Shown here: positions 33,468 through 41,834 of the stretch, one piece after another
How positions within the stretch are numbered: the first letter of the stretch is position 1
Layout: each line of letters starts with the position of its first letter
Origin: a bacterium
GTDB lineage: Bacteria; Sumerlaeota; Sumerlaeia; SLMS01
Length of the DNA stretch: 64,000 nucleotides
Reading direction: 5' to 3'
Assembly: GCA_016125005.1 (NCBI GenBank)
Contig: WGMQ01000005.1
Location: 62,001 to 126,000 of the forward strand
Position numbers and translations under genes: made by a program
The notes under the pieces: model-generated
Databases searched by the model: none
What the model was told of the DNA's origin: nothing
What the model saw: the letters and a program-made list of their open reading frames with translations, nothing else

Positions 33468-35039
33468 TCAATACTCAGCTTGCGGGAACGTGTGGTACAT
33501 TTCCGGTGACGAGCCGGTGCTGGAGAGGGAGCAGCTTGGCTCGGTGGCGATATCGCCGATCGTGTAGGTCCCGCCGCCGGGACACATGGGCGTCCGCCGT
33601 ATATACGCCTGCTCGCCGACAAGGTCCTCCCAGGTCGGTTGCGCGTCCGCTGCGGCGTTGTTTTCGAGCGCCCATTGCTGCTTGGCGCCGTCGATCTTCG
33701 CGAGGTTTTCCTGGCACGCGTTGCGCCCCGAGATGTCGCGGGCGCGTAGGAACGACGGCACGGCAATCGCACCCGCCATCCCCATCGGGAGAGCACCCAG
33801 CGCGGCGAGCATCGAGCGGCTGTCGCGCTTTTCGCGCGAGACCCATTCGATCCCTTCGTCCGTGTTGCGCGTGATCGCCACCCGCTGGTGCAGGCCGTAG
33901 AGGGTGCCGATGAAACCTGTCATCTTCTCGAGAATGGCCTGATCCGACTCGTTGTTGGCCGTTTCCGCGAGGGCGGCATTGAGGGTCTCCATCACTTGGG
34001 ACGACACGAAGATCATGCTGTTGACCTCGGTGGGGAGCCCCGCCGTGAGGGTCTTGTATTCCTCCGACTCGGAAAGCCCGCCGGTCCCGGCGCGATGGCG
34101 CGCCACCGCGGCCGCAAGCATGGCGGGGGAGGTGCTCGACACGAAGAAGTCCTTCCCGTCTGCTGTATAGCTCATCTCGCAATCGGGGCAGATATTCGGG
34201 AGCAACACGTGGGTGAAGTTAATCCCGTCGGACTCGACGGTCTTGACCGTGAAGCCCTCTCCCTTGAGACGCGTTGTCAACGCATCGTAAAGGACCCCGT
34301 CGCCAATCTCGACCGTGGCGTAGATGTCGGGCCGCGCAAGGGTCAGCGTCTTGGACGAGTCATCGAGCGGGATGGTGACCGTGACGCCGGGGCGCGGGGC
34401 CACGGCGATGGTCATCTCGCCGTTGACCGCCTCAAGGATTCGTTGCAGCGGCATGCGCGCCTGGATGTCCATCATGGCCAGGCCCATGTTCACCATGGCC
34501 TCACCCGATTGCGGTTCGACGGCGCTGGCCGCCTGGCGGATCGCCTTCACCCATTTCCCCGGATAGGTGGTGGCCGTTGTATAGATCATGGTCTCGGTCG
34601 GCGCGAAGTGCAGCAGGCGGGGTGTGTGGGCGGGCTCGTTCGTGGGCGCAAGGAGTCCGATGCGCTCGCCCTTCAGGTGCAGGAAGGAGCGGTTGATACT
34701 GAGCCCCGTCGCGGCGTCGGTCCGGCCCGACATGCCAAAGCCCGCGATCGACCCCAGGCCCATCTTGGGGTAGCCGTCCTTGAGGAACTTGATGATCAGC
34801 TCACCATTCTGTTGGTTATCGAGGGGTGCGGACTGGTTGAGGACTTCGCAAAGCGGCGCCAGTTCAGAGCCCAGTGTTTCGAAAAAGTCGTCGCTGTCCA
34901 GATAGACATAGAACGAGCCGCCGGGATCGAGGTGCTTCTGCACCGCCATGAAATCGGGGTTCGGTTCGAAGTCCTGGGCGCCGACAGGCGCACCCGCGAG
35001 TACAACTGCCGCAGCAGCGGCGAGGATCGTTTTCTTCAT
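33468..35039 (-). CDS. Secreted DUF3352-like protein fused to a pilin-type C-terminal domain
   Basis: 523 aa. The signal peptide MKKTILAAAAAVVLAGAPVGA is followed by ~380 residues resembling DUF3352 (YVYLDSDDFFETL near the start, 'FVSSTSPAMLAAAVARHRA' later). The last ~110 residues match the soluble half of a family of type IV pilin-like proteins: AGAIAVPSFLRARDISGRNAC, 'NLAKIDGAKQQWALEN' and a GGTYTIGDIATEPSC end. The prepilin cleavage site and most of the pilin helix are missing, so it cannot assemble as an ordinary pilin. The mature protein is probably periplasmic or surface-bound. The composition is normal for the genome, unlike the gene set that follows it. Confidence 0.75.
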   Translation of the reverse strand: MKKTILAAAAAVVLAGAPVGAQDFEPNPDFMAVQKHLDPGGSFYVYLDSDDFFETLGSELAPLCEVLNQSAPLDNQQNGELIIKFLKDGYPKMGLGSIAGFGMSGRTDAATGLSINRSFLHLKGERIGLLAPTNEPAHTPRLLHFAPTETMIYTTATTYPGKWVKAIRQAASAVEPQSGEAMVNMGLAMMDIQARMPLQRILEAVNGEMTIAVAPRPGVTVTIPLDDSSKTLTLARPDIYATVEIGDGVLYDALTTRLKGEGFTVKTVESDGINFTHVLLPNICPDCEMSYTADGKDFFVSSTSPAMLAAAVARHRAGTGGLSESEEYKTLTAGLPTEVNSMIFVSSQVMETLNAALAETANNESDQAILEKMTGFIGTLYGLHQRVAITRNTDEGIEWVSREKRDSRSMLAALGALPMGMAGAIAVPSFLRARDISGRNACQENLAKIDGAKQQWALENNAAADAQPTWEDLVGEQAYIRRTPMCPGGGTYTIGDIATEPSCSLSSTGSSPEMYHTFPQAEY

Positions 35040-35182
35040 GTCAGCCCCCTATGTTTAATTGTCCGATGTAAACTCCTGCTGCGGGAAGGTGCGCAAGGGA
35101 TAGTCGGTGCCAACTGCACTTGCTTCTCTGCATCGCAGGGGCCTTGAATCGCGTCATTCTTCCTGAAGGACATACCCGCGCC

Positions 35183-36202
35183 ATGAAGGTCGTCATCGCC
35201 CACCGTACCGGTCAGGCCCGCGTTGTGGATTTGCCCGAGCCGAAGAGTAGCCGCGGGTGCGTGACGGTCCGCGTCAGCCATTCCGCCGTGCAACTGCCCG
35301 ACGAGCTGTTCCTGCTGGAGGCGGCGCCCAAGTCGCTGAAGCGCGGACAGGACGGCGTGCCGATCGGTTCCGGCGCCAGCGGCACGATCCTCGACGTGGG
35401 CAGCGGGGTGGAGACGCTCAAGGCGGGCCTGCGCGTGGCCGTGTACGGCCTTCCCTATGCCTACCACGCAGGGCAGCTTGTGGTGCCGGAAAACATGGTG
35501 GTGGAGCTTCCCAAGAAGGTGAACCACGAGGAGGGCTCCTTTGCCGGGCAGGGGGCACTGGCGCTTAACCTGCTTCGCTCCGCCGACGTGCGCCTTGGCG
35601 AGACCATGCTGATCTTCGGTGCCGATTTGGTGGGGCTGTTGCTTGCCCAACTGGTGCGGGCCGCCGGTGCCACGCCCATCGTGGTCGACGAGTCCGACTA
35701 TCGCCTCACCAAGGCCAAGGCCGTGGGCATTGCCCACACGCACCAGCGCATCGACGACCAGTTGGTGCAGACGGTCACTGCGGTCACTGATGGCTATGGA
35801 GTCGATTCGGCGGTGTTGATGCGCCGCGACCAGCCGGGAGCGTTGAAGGGGGCGCTTGAGATGATTCGCGAGGGAGGCGCCTTGGTGCTCGGCGCGCCGA
35901 TCCGCGAGTCCGTCGACCTGCCGACCTTGCGGGAAAAGGGCGCGCGCATCATCACCGCGGCGGGCGGCGGACCCGGAGCGGGCGATCCCGATTTCGAACG
36001 ACGTGGCTCGATGTATCCACGCCCGATCACCCGCTGGACCGTCCGCGACAACATGGCCTGCTTCTGCGCCCAGCTTGCGGAGCGTAAGGTCCAGGTTTCG
36101 CCGCTCGTGACGGACCGTGTGCCGCTCGACCGCGCCCAGATGGCCTACGAGAAGGCCGCGCGCGGTCGCGACGCGGTACTTGGCGTGGTTCTTACGACCT
36201 GA
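35183..36202 (+). CDS. Medium-chain dehydrogenase/reductase-like protein, non-zinc
   Basis: 339 aa from the ATG at 35183 (MKVVIAHRTGQARVVDLPEP). The GroES-like N-terminal domain lacks the usual cysteine and GHE zinc ligands. The nucleotide-binding domain has IFGADLVGLLLAQLVRAAGA where the standard motif is GxGxxG, so the second glycine is Asp. 'VVDESDYRLTKAKAVG' then supplies the normal NAD(P)-type acidic strand end. It is probably an oxidoreductase or sugar/polyol dehydrogenase relative; the substrate is unknown. It is a lone + gene whose 3' end overlaps queA by 11 bases. Confidence 0.75.
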   Translation: MKVVIAHRTGQARVVDLPEPKSSRGCVTVRVSHSAVQLPDELFLLEAAPKSLKRGQDGVPIGSGASGTILDVGSGVETLKAGLRVAVYGLPYAYHAGQLVVPENMVVELPKKVNHEEGSFAGQGALALNLLRSADVRLGETMLIFGADLVGLLLAQLVRAAGATPIVVDESDYRLTKAKAVGIAHTHQRIDDQLVQTVTAVTDGYGVDSAVLMRRDQPGALKGALEMIREGGALVLGAPIRESVDLPTLREKGARIITAAGGGPGAGDPDFERRGSMYPRPITRWTVRDNMACFCAQLAERKVQVSPLVTDRVPLDRAQMAYEKAARGRDAVLGVVLTT

Positions 36203-37289
36203 TAACCGGCACCAACATCGCATCGCCGTAGGAGAAGAACCGATACTTCTCCGCGATGGCCTCTGTATAGATATCTAGCAGGCGCTCGCGTCCGATGAGG
36301 GCGCTCACCAGCAGGAGCAGCGTCGAGCGCGGCAGGTGGAAGTTCGTCACCAGCAGGTCGAAGGCACGCACCCGCACGCCGGGATGAATCATGATGCGGG
36401 TCTCCCCGGGACCGGGGCGGACCGTGCCCAGGGCCTCGTCCCATGCGGACTCGAGCGTCCTGACCGTGGTGGTGCCCACGGCCACCACGCGGCGACCTTC
36501 GCGCCGCGCCCGGGCGATGGCCTCCGACGTCGAGGCGGTGACGTCATAGTGTTCCGTGTGCATCTGGTGATCCTCAACACGCCCGCCCTCAGCCATACCG
36601 ACGAAGGTCCCGGCGCCAACGTGCAGTGTCACGAAGTGGCGCTCGACCCCCATCGCTTCCAGTTCTGCGAGCAACTCCGGCGTGAAGTGCAGCCCTGCCG
36701 TCGGGGCCGCGATGCTTCCCTCCTGCTCTGCATAGACCGTCTGGTAGCGCGTCTCGTCCTCGGGGAGGTGCAGCGCGGGCGCGGGCAGGTGTAGTTCCTC
36801 CGCGCGGCGCTTCAGGATATACGGCGGGATCGGCATCCGTCCGTGCTGGCGAAGAACCTCGCGAAACGCCTCGCCGCCGGGCGTGAAGACGAGGGTGCGC
36901 TCGCCGTTCTCGTGGCAGCGCGCGACCGTGGCCGTGAGGGCCCCGTCGCCGATGAGGATGGTCTCGCCCTCGCGGGCCTTGCGACCGGGACGAACCATCG
37001 CCTTCCAAGCTTCGCCGTCTAACTCGTGATCGCGCTCAAGCAGCAGCATCTCCACCAGCGCCCCGGTCGGACGTGCTCCAAAGAGACGCGCGGGAATCAC
37101 CCGTGAATTGTTCATCACCAGCACGTCGCCGGGCCGGAGATAGTCCTTCAGGTCGCGAAAGCGTCGATGCTGATTCGGCTCGGAGGGATCCGGCGCAACG
37201 ACCAGCAGGCGCGAAGCATCGCGCTGCGGCGCCGGATGGGCCGCAATCAGTTCCTCGGGGAGTTCGAAAGTGAAGTCTTCGACGTTCAA
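36192..37289 (-). CDS. queA: S-adenosylmethionine:tRNA ribosyltransferase-isomerase
   Basis: About 365 aa. QueA transfers the ribosyl part of SAM to preQ1-tRNA in queuosine synthesis. Family signatures are FELPEELIAAHPAPQRDASRLLV at the N-terminus, 'DVLVMNNSRVIPARLFG', 'GSIAAPTAGLHFT', 'VTLHVGAGTFVGM' and 'FHLPRSTLLLLVSALIG'. No ATG precedes the conserved start. I prefer TTG at 37289 (LNVEDFTF); another TTG at 37328 would overlap the toxin gene. Other queuosine genes are not in this window. The gene is probably transcribed with, or just behind, the toxin-antitoxin pair. Confidence 0.94.
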   Translation of the reverse strand: MNVEDFTFELPEELIAAHPAPQRDASRLLVVAPDPSEPNQHRRFRDLKDYLRPGDVLVMNNSRVIPARLFGARPTGALVEMLLLERDHELDGEAWKAMVRPGRKAREGETILIGDGALTATVARCHENGERTLVFTPGGEAFREVLRQHGRMPIPPYILKRRAEELHLPAPALHLPEDETRYQTVYAEQEGSIAAPTAGLHFTPELLAELEAMGVERHFVTLHVGAGTFVGMAEGGRVEDHQMHTEHYDVTASTSEAIARARREGRRVVAVGTTTVRTLESAWDEALGTVRPGPGETRIMIHPGVRVRAFDLLVTNFHLPRSTLLLLVSALIGRERLLDIYTEAIAEKYRFFSYGDAMLVPVIRS

Positions 37290-37308
37290 TGGAGAGTGGC
37301 CGTGTGCT

Positions 37309-37704
37309 TCACCAGGTTCGCACGACAAGCGACGGAATGAAGGAGAAGTGGTGATCTCGGGTCAGGACCGGCAGTCCATGACAAAGGGCCTGTGCGGCGA
37401 TCCAAGCGTCGTTTGTAGGAATCGGCTTTCCTAGCTTCCTGAGGGAGGCCAGCAAGGAACCGTACACTTCTGCGGTCCGGAGGTCAAACTCCAGAACCTC
37501 GAAGGCCGTCAGGAGGCTCATGAACCGGTTCTTGTTTTCAGCGGGTCGGCTGGATTTCTCTGCTCCCGCCATCAATTCGCCAACCGAGATGAGGGAAATC
37601 ACTGGGGCGAGTTCCAGCAACTCTGGTTTGAAGAAGGTTGGGTCGCGCTCGATCCAAGCAATGATGGCATTGGTATCAAAGAGAACCCTGATCGCCGACG
37701 ACAT
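37309..37704 (-). CDS. PIN-domain ribonuclease toxin (VapC-like)
   Basis: 131 aa. Acidic active-site residues of the PIN fold are visible: LFDTNAIIAW (first Asp), SVGELMAGAE (Glu), PTNDAWIAAQAL (Asp) and VLTRDHHF (Asp). These metal-dependent RNases act as toxins that cleave tRNA or rRNA. The start lies inside the end of the upstream antitoxin gene (29-base overlap), the usual toxin-antitoxin layout. Confidence 0.9.
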   Translation of the reverse strand: MSSAIRVLFDTNAIIAWIERDPTFFKPELLELAPVISLISVGELMAGAEKSSRPAENKNRFMSLLTAFEVLEFDLRTAEVYGSLLASLRKLGKPIPTNDAWIAAQALCHGLPVLTRDHHFSFIPSLVVRTW

Positions 37705-37930
37705 CGATGCGTTCGCACTCCTCTTCGATGTCGTGGCGGAGCTTGTCCGCCTCTCGACCGGAGATCAAACCGATGGTTCCGGGATAGCGCTGCGACAGGA
37801 TTGCTATGACTTCATCCGGCGTCGGAACTGGGGCGGAGATGGGGGTCACTTCCACTTTTGTGCCCTCCGGCAGCTGGACTTCGCCGTCGGGGAGAAACAC
37901 TCCATTGGAGTAAACGGCACTGAAAGTCAT
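37676..37930 (-). CDS. Antitoxin partner of the PIN toxin (AF2212/DUF104-like)
   Basis: 84 aa from the ATG at 37930; the 337-aa line in the ORF track joins it to out-of-frame oxidase sequence. The first ~35 residues, AVYSNGVFLPDGEVQLPEGT then KVEVTP, match the AF2212-like antitoxin pattern (a short beta strand pair with 'GxxxP...LPEGxxV'). The C-terminal charged helix (READKLRHDIEEECERID) is likely the toxin-neutralising part. It is placed directly upstream of, and overlaps, the toxin gene. Confidence 0.8.
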   Translation of the reverse strand: MTFSAVYSNGVFLPDGEVQLPEGTKVEVTPISAPVPTPDEVIAILSQRYPGTIGLISGREADKLRHDIEEECERIDVVGDQGSL

Positions 37931-37954
37931 CTTTGCACTTCCCGACGAGAGTCG

Positions 37955-37985
37955 CCGGGCGATCCTATTACTCAAGATCGCCCGG
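37955..37985 (-). terminator. Hairpin at the end of the respiratory operon
   Basis: A perfect 10-bp stem CCGGGCGATC / GATCGCCCGG with an 11-nt loop lies ~10 bases after the coxC stop. It has no T-run on either side. It probably marks the 3' end of the long respiratory transcript and separates it from the toxin-antitoxin pair. Confidence 0.6.
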
Positions 37986-37995
37986 GAAACATGCC

Positions 37996-38829
37996 TCAGT
38001 GTGCGCTCGGCTGGATGCCCAGGTAAAGTACAAAGAAAACGAAGAGCCAGATCACGTCGACGAAGTGCCAGTACCAGCTCGCCGCGTTCATCGAGAAGTG
38101 ACGCCTGCGGTCGAAGCTGCCAAGCTCCATGCGGGCGTACACCACGAAGAGCATCAGCAGGCCCGTGATGACGTGGAAGCCGTGGAAACCGGTGATCAGG
38201 TAGAAGATCGTGCCCACGTAGCTGGACGACGGGGTGAAGCCGAAGTAGCTCATCAGGTGGCCCCACTCGTACCCCTGCATCCCGATGAAGATGAAGCCGA
38301 GGATCAGGGTGAACATAAGCCAATTCTTGGCCGCGGCGCGGCGTCCGCGGAGCAGTGCCTTGTGGGCCAACTCGCAGGTGATCGAGCTTGCAACCAGCAC
38401 GCCCGTGCCAAGAGCCGGAATGGAGAGGGCAATGTGCGGCGTCCCGATGGGCGGCCAGGTGTTGCCGAGGATCGCGCGCGACTCCGCGTGGTACATCGTG
38501 TAGAAAAGGTGCCCGAAAAAGGCCGAGAAGATCGCCGCTTCGGACAGCAGGAAGAGCTTCCACGCCATGGTGAGCGTGTTGTTCCCCCAGGTCTGGTCGA
38601 TCGTGGTCTTCTCGCGGATGACCATGGTAACCCAGCCGAGTGTCCCGACCAGCGTCAGGAATCCGCCGAACCCGAGGATCGCGGGCCACAGGTAATGCAG
38701 CGGCAACTCGGGCCGCAGCGCGAGAATGGCCGCCACGGGCAGGGGCGAGATGCCCAGCACCAGAATGAAGGGCCAGATGGTCGGTTCTGGCAGGTGAATG
38801 TGTTCTTCTTCGTGCGCAGCGGCAGACAT
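37996..38829 (-). CDS. ctaE: Cytochrome c oxidase subunit III
   Basis: 277 aa with seven membrane helices. Typical features are a first helix pair followed by WKLFLLSEAAIFSAFFGHLFY, the 'GYEWGHL' segment, 'GFHGFHVITGLLMLF' with conserved histidines, and the C-terminal SWYWHFVDVIWLFVFFVLYL, the most conserved stretch in the family. The subunit stabilises the catalytic subunit and helps proton uptake. It is the last gene of the operon, three bases after a small membrane-protein gene. Confidence 0.95.
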   Translation of the reverse strand: MSAAAHEEEHIHLPEPTIWPFILVLGISPLPVAAILALRPELPLHYLWPAILGFGGFLTLVGTLGWVTMVIREKTTIDQTWGNNTLTMAWKLFLLSEAAIFSAFFGHLFYTMYHAESRAILGNTWPPIGTPHIALSIPALGTGVLVASSITCELAHKALLRGRRAAAKNWLMFTLILGFIFIGMQGYEWGHLMSYFGFTPSSSYVGTIFYLITGFHGFHVITGLLMLFVVYARMELGSFDRRRHFSMNAASWYWHFVDVIWLFVFFVLYLGIQPSAH

Positions 38830-38832
38830 CGC

Positions 38833-39030
38833 TTAGACGCTCCTGAAAAGATCAGAGTTATCGAAAGGCATCACGCCAAGGCGGATCAGCCCGTACATCG
38901 TTCCCGCCATCAGCAACAGCACGACGACAAGGAGCACAATCCCGAACACCAGCGACGCGCGCTTCTGCCGGGCCAGCACTGCTACTTCTTCTTCCTCCGT
39001 CACGGAGGAGATCACGATTCCCTTCCTCAT
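38833..39030 (-). CDS. Small single-helix membrane protein in the oxidase operon
   Basis: 65 aa. It has a short acidic N-terminus (VTEEEEVAVLARQKR), one long hydrophobic helix (ASLVFGIVLLVVVLLLMAGTMYGLI) and a short tail. The start overlaps the cox11 stop by four bases, and coxC follows two bases later. By position it may be a small oxidase subunit or assembly factor like the CoxIV/CtaF types, but no family signature is visible. Confidence 0.75.
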   Translation of the reverse strand: MRKGIVISSVTEEEEVAVLARQKRASLVFGIVLLVVVLLLMAGTMYGLIRLGVMPFDNSDLFRSV

Positions 39031-39686
39031 TTCGCCCCTCCATTCCGAACATTGAGGGCGTCCTGGGTGCCAGCCTTGTAGGCTGCCTGGGCCGCTTCGT
39101 AACTGGCCTTGTCGCTCAGGTGCAGCGTATAGGCCATCTTGAGCACTTCCACGTCCGACTCGACCTTGTCGGTGAATGTATAGATCACCGGCATGTTGAG
39201 GGTTTCGAATGGTCCGATTTTCTGCTGGGTGAAACAGAAGCAGGCCTCGAGGATGAGGCTGTCCTCCGCACCTGCCGCCATCGGGTAAACGTCGTGCACC
39301 GGCTTGAAGTAAATCGTCTCGCCGCTGGTGTTCACGAAGCGGTAGTCGTTGATCATGCGCTCGCCGATGTGGGTCTTCTGCATGCGGTTCTTCACGGTGA
39401 AGACGATGGGGAGATTGTCGGCCGTGGTGGCGCTGAAGTACACGTCGACAGGACGTCCGATCTTCTGACCGCTGGCATCGCCGCGCAGCGCTGTCGGGGA
39501 TTCGGCCAAAAGCCCGACCCGACGACAGATCGTGACGAAGAACTCTGCATTGGCGAAGGCGAAACCGAACATCCCGACCGCGAGCACCAGGAGAATCGCG
39601 AGATAGCGGGTGTTTTGGCGCGACCGGCTCTGGCCGGGAACGCGTTCATCCACCACAACGGGGGGCTGCTTTTCCTGATTTTCCAT
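39027..39686 (-). CDS. ctaG: Cytochrome c oxidase copper-delivery protein Cox11/CtaG
   Basis: 219 aa. An N-terminal membrane anchor (YLAILLVLAVGMFGFAFANAEFF) is followed by the Cox11 beta-sandwich. The copper-binding signature is present: EACFCFTQQKIGPFETLNMPVIY with the CFCF pair. Cox11 inserts the CuB copper into subunit I from the outer face of the membrane. The gene lies between ctaB and coxC in the oxidase operon. The region between anchor and core ('TADNLPIVFTVKNRMQ') is normal for the family. Confidence 0.93.
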   Translation of the reverse strand: MENQEKQPPVVVDERVPGQSRSRQNTRYLAILLVLAVGMFGFAFANAEFFVTICRRVGLLAESPTALRGDASGQKIGRPVDVYFSATTADNLPIVFTVKNRMQKTHIGERMINDYRFVNTSGETIYFKPVHDVYPMAAGAEDSLILEACFCFTQQKIGPFETLNMPVIYTFTDKVESDVEVLKMAYTLHLSDKASYEAAQAAYKAGTQDALNVRNGGAK

Positions 39687-39719
39687 CCTGCGCGTTCTCC
39701 TTTCCGGTGCCGGACCGGC

Positions 39720-40655
39720 TCACAAAATCGGGATGCGATAGGCCACGTCGACCATCATGGCGATGAAAAGTCCGAACAGATAGACGATGGAGAACCCGAA
39801 CATTCCCCAATACTGGCTGCGTTCCTGACGCTGGAGGGAGAGAATCGACTTCCACAGGAACAGGCCGCCGAAGATCACTGCGCCGACGAGATAGACGAGC
39901 CCGGCCTCCGCCCAGACGAGCGAAAGGCTCACGCCGATCAGCGCGATTGTATAGACGACCATCTGGCGAAGCGTGCTCAACTCACCGGCCACGTTGGGCA
40001 TCATGGGGAGCGGGTTTGCCTTGTAGTCCTCCTGCAGGCAAAGCGCCAGCGCCCAGAAGTGGGGCGGAGTCCAGAGGAAGATGATCGCGAACATGGCCCA
40101 CGGGACCCATGTCATACCGTCGATGCCCGTTACTGCAGCCCAGGCGATCACCGGTCCCATCGCGCCCGCCGCGCCGCCGATCACGATGTTCTGAGCCGTG
40201 CGGGGCTTCAGGTACATCGTGTAGAAGAACGCATAGAACAGGATGGTGCCGAGCGCCAGGAAGGCGCTGAACCATGTATAGACAACGGCGAAGATCGCCG
40301 TCCCCGCCACGCCAATGGCTGTGGCGAAAACCAGCGCATGGAACGGCTTGATGCGACCCATGGGAAGCGGGCGGCGCTTGGCCGTGCGCTTCATCAGCTT
40401 GTCGCGATCGCGCTCCAGATACTGGTTGAGCGCATTCGCCGACCCTGCCGTGAGGAAAAGCCCCAACATCACCAGCAGGAAGTCCACGGGGCGGTGGGAG
40501 AACTCGCCCTGCCACACGAGGCCCGCGGCCCCGGTGATCAGCACCAGCAGGCAGATCGTCGGCTTGGTCAGGGCCAGATAGTCCCTCACCATAGAACCGA
40601 CGGACACGCGTGGTGCCTCGGCGATGGGCTCCATGACAACCGCTACATCAGGCAT
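39720..40655 (-). CDS. ctaB: Protoheme IX farnesyltransferase (heme O synthase)
   Basis: 311 aa from the ATG at 40655, whose start overlaps the ctaA stop by eight bases; the ORF track adds 16 residues. The UbiA-family acidic motifs are NALNQYLERDRDKLMKRTAK (first, binding the prenyl diphosphate through magnesium) and a later AIIFLWTPPHFWALAL. About eight to nine membrane helices are present. It attaches a farnesyl group to heme B to form heme O, the precursor of heme A for the oxidase in this operon. Confidence 0.95.
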   Translation of the reverse strand: MPDVAVVMEPIAEAPRVSVGSMVRDYLALTKPTICLLVLITGAAGLVWQGEFSHRPVDFLLVMLGLFLTAGSANALNQYLERDRDKLMKRTAKRRPLPMGRIKPFHALVFATAIGVAGTAIFAVVYTWFSAFLALGTILFYAFFYTMYLKPRTAQNIVIGGAAGAMGPVIAWAAVTGIDGMTWVPWAMFAIIFLWTPPHFWALALCLQEDYKANPLPMMPNVAGELSTLRQMVVYTIALIGVSLSLVWAEAGLVYLVGAVIFGGLFLWKSILSLQRQERSQYWGMFGFSIVYLFGLFIAMMVDVAYRIPIL

Positions 40656-41805
40656 GAGCAGGCTCCTGGCTCGCTTTCGCGGCCTTTTCTTCCCGCTCGG
40701 CAAGAGCCGCTTCGGAAACCACCGGGTGACACTTCGTCTCGTAGATGACGACCAGCACGGAGAGCAGCAGCACGAGACCCACCGACTGGTGTGTCAGCGC
40801 CAAGTGCGGATGCACGCCCTTGAGCAGAGTGAAGATTCCGAGGATGATCTGCAGCACCACGATGGCCGGAGCCAATCGAAGCGCCCAGCGCGCAACCTTC
40901 GAGACCTCGATATAGGCGGCGCTCAGCGCCATGTAAAGCACGGCCAGCGCGACTGCGAAGGCGAACCAGCGGTGCGTCAACTGGATCATCACCACGTTTT
41001 CGGTCAGGTTGTGGTACAGGCCCGTTCCCGCCTCCCAGACTCCCGGAGCAATCCACTGATCGCCCATCTTCGGCCAGGTGTTCATGGTGTAGCCGGCGTG
41101 GCTGGCAGCCATGAGCCCGCCGGAAAACAGCTGGATCATGATCACCACATAGACCGCAGACGAAACGCGGAGGATCGTGTTGCCGGGCGAAGGCTTCTCG
41201 ACAGTCGCGGGGTGGAGGAGCTTGAGAAGCATCCATGAAAGGATACTGGTGAAGATGAAGGCGTTGACCAAATGGATGGAAACCTTCACCGAATCCAGAT
41301 GGAACTTCACGGCAAGGCCGCCGAGCACCGCTTGGGCAACCAGGACGAACAGGTTGATCACTGCCAGCTTGCCGATCCGTGCGCGCACCCCCTTGTAGGC
41401 CAGGGCGCACCCAAGGAACGCGAGATAGACAAGGCCGATGAACTTCGCCACCGCGCGGTGGCTCCATTCGACGAAGAACATCCGCTTGAACTCGCTCATG
41501 GCGATGCCCGCTTCAAAGCCGGGGATGTCGCGGACAAAGATGTCCTTCAGGATCACCCATCCCTCCTCCGTGGTCGGAGGAAAGATGGACTTCTTCGAGG
41601 CGATGACCTTGCCGGTCTCGTCGAGGGTTTGGCTGACGGTGAAGAACGGCCATTCGGGAATGGCAAGGCCGGACCCGCTGAGGCGCACATAGCCGCCCAG
41701 CGTCACTATGACAAAGCACAGCACGATCAGGGACCACAGGAGCCACACCGTGGGGCGTGTACCCGGCTCACGACCGTGTGCTTGAAGCGAGGACTGCGTG
41801 GACAT
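40648..41805 (-). CDS. ctaA: Heme A synthase (CtaA/Cox15)
   Basis: 385 aa from the ATG at 41805. It has eight membrane helices with heme-ligand histidines, such as VEWSHRAVAKFIGLVY, 'VSIHLVNAFIF', 'QLTHRWFAFAVAL' and 'LTHQSVGLVLLL'. The N-terminal LGGYVRLSGSGLAIPEWP is the family signature. An extra segment after the first helix (SQTLDETGKVIASKKSIFPP) is typical of the longer Cox15 type. It oxidises the heme O methyl group to make heme A. Confidence 0.94.
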   Translation of the reverse strand: MSTQSSLQAHGREPGTRPTVWLLWSLIVLCFVIVTLGGYVRLSGSGLAIPEWPFFTVSQTLDETGKVIASKKSIFPPTTEEGWVILKDIFVRDIPGFEAGIAMSEFKRMFFVEWSHRAVAKFIGLVYLAFLGCALAYKGVRARIGKLAVINLFVLVAQAVLGGLAVKFHLDSVKVSIHLVNAFIFTSILSWMLLKLLHPATVEKPSPGNTILRVSSAVYVVIMIQLFSGGLMAASHAGYTMNTWPKMGDQWIAPGVWEAGTGLYHNLTENVVMIQLTHRWFAFAVALAVLYMALSAAYIEVSKVARWALRLAPAIVVLQIILGIFTLLKGVHPHLALTHQSVGLVLLLSVLVVIYETKCHPVVSEAALAEREEKAAKASQEPAHA

Positions 41806-41834
41806 CAAAAGACTTACCGGTGAACCTTTCCTGG

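Noticed and set aside
37676-38689. 337-aa ORF joining oxidase subunit III sequence to the antitoxin
   Set aside because: Only the last 84 residues are real (antitoxin). The rest is an out-of-frame reading of coxC.
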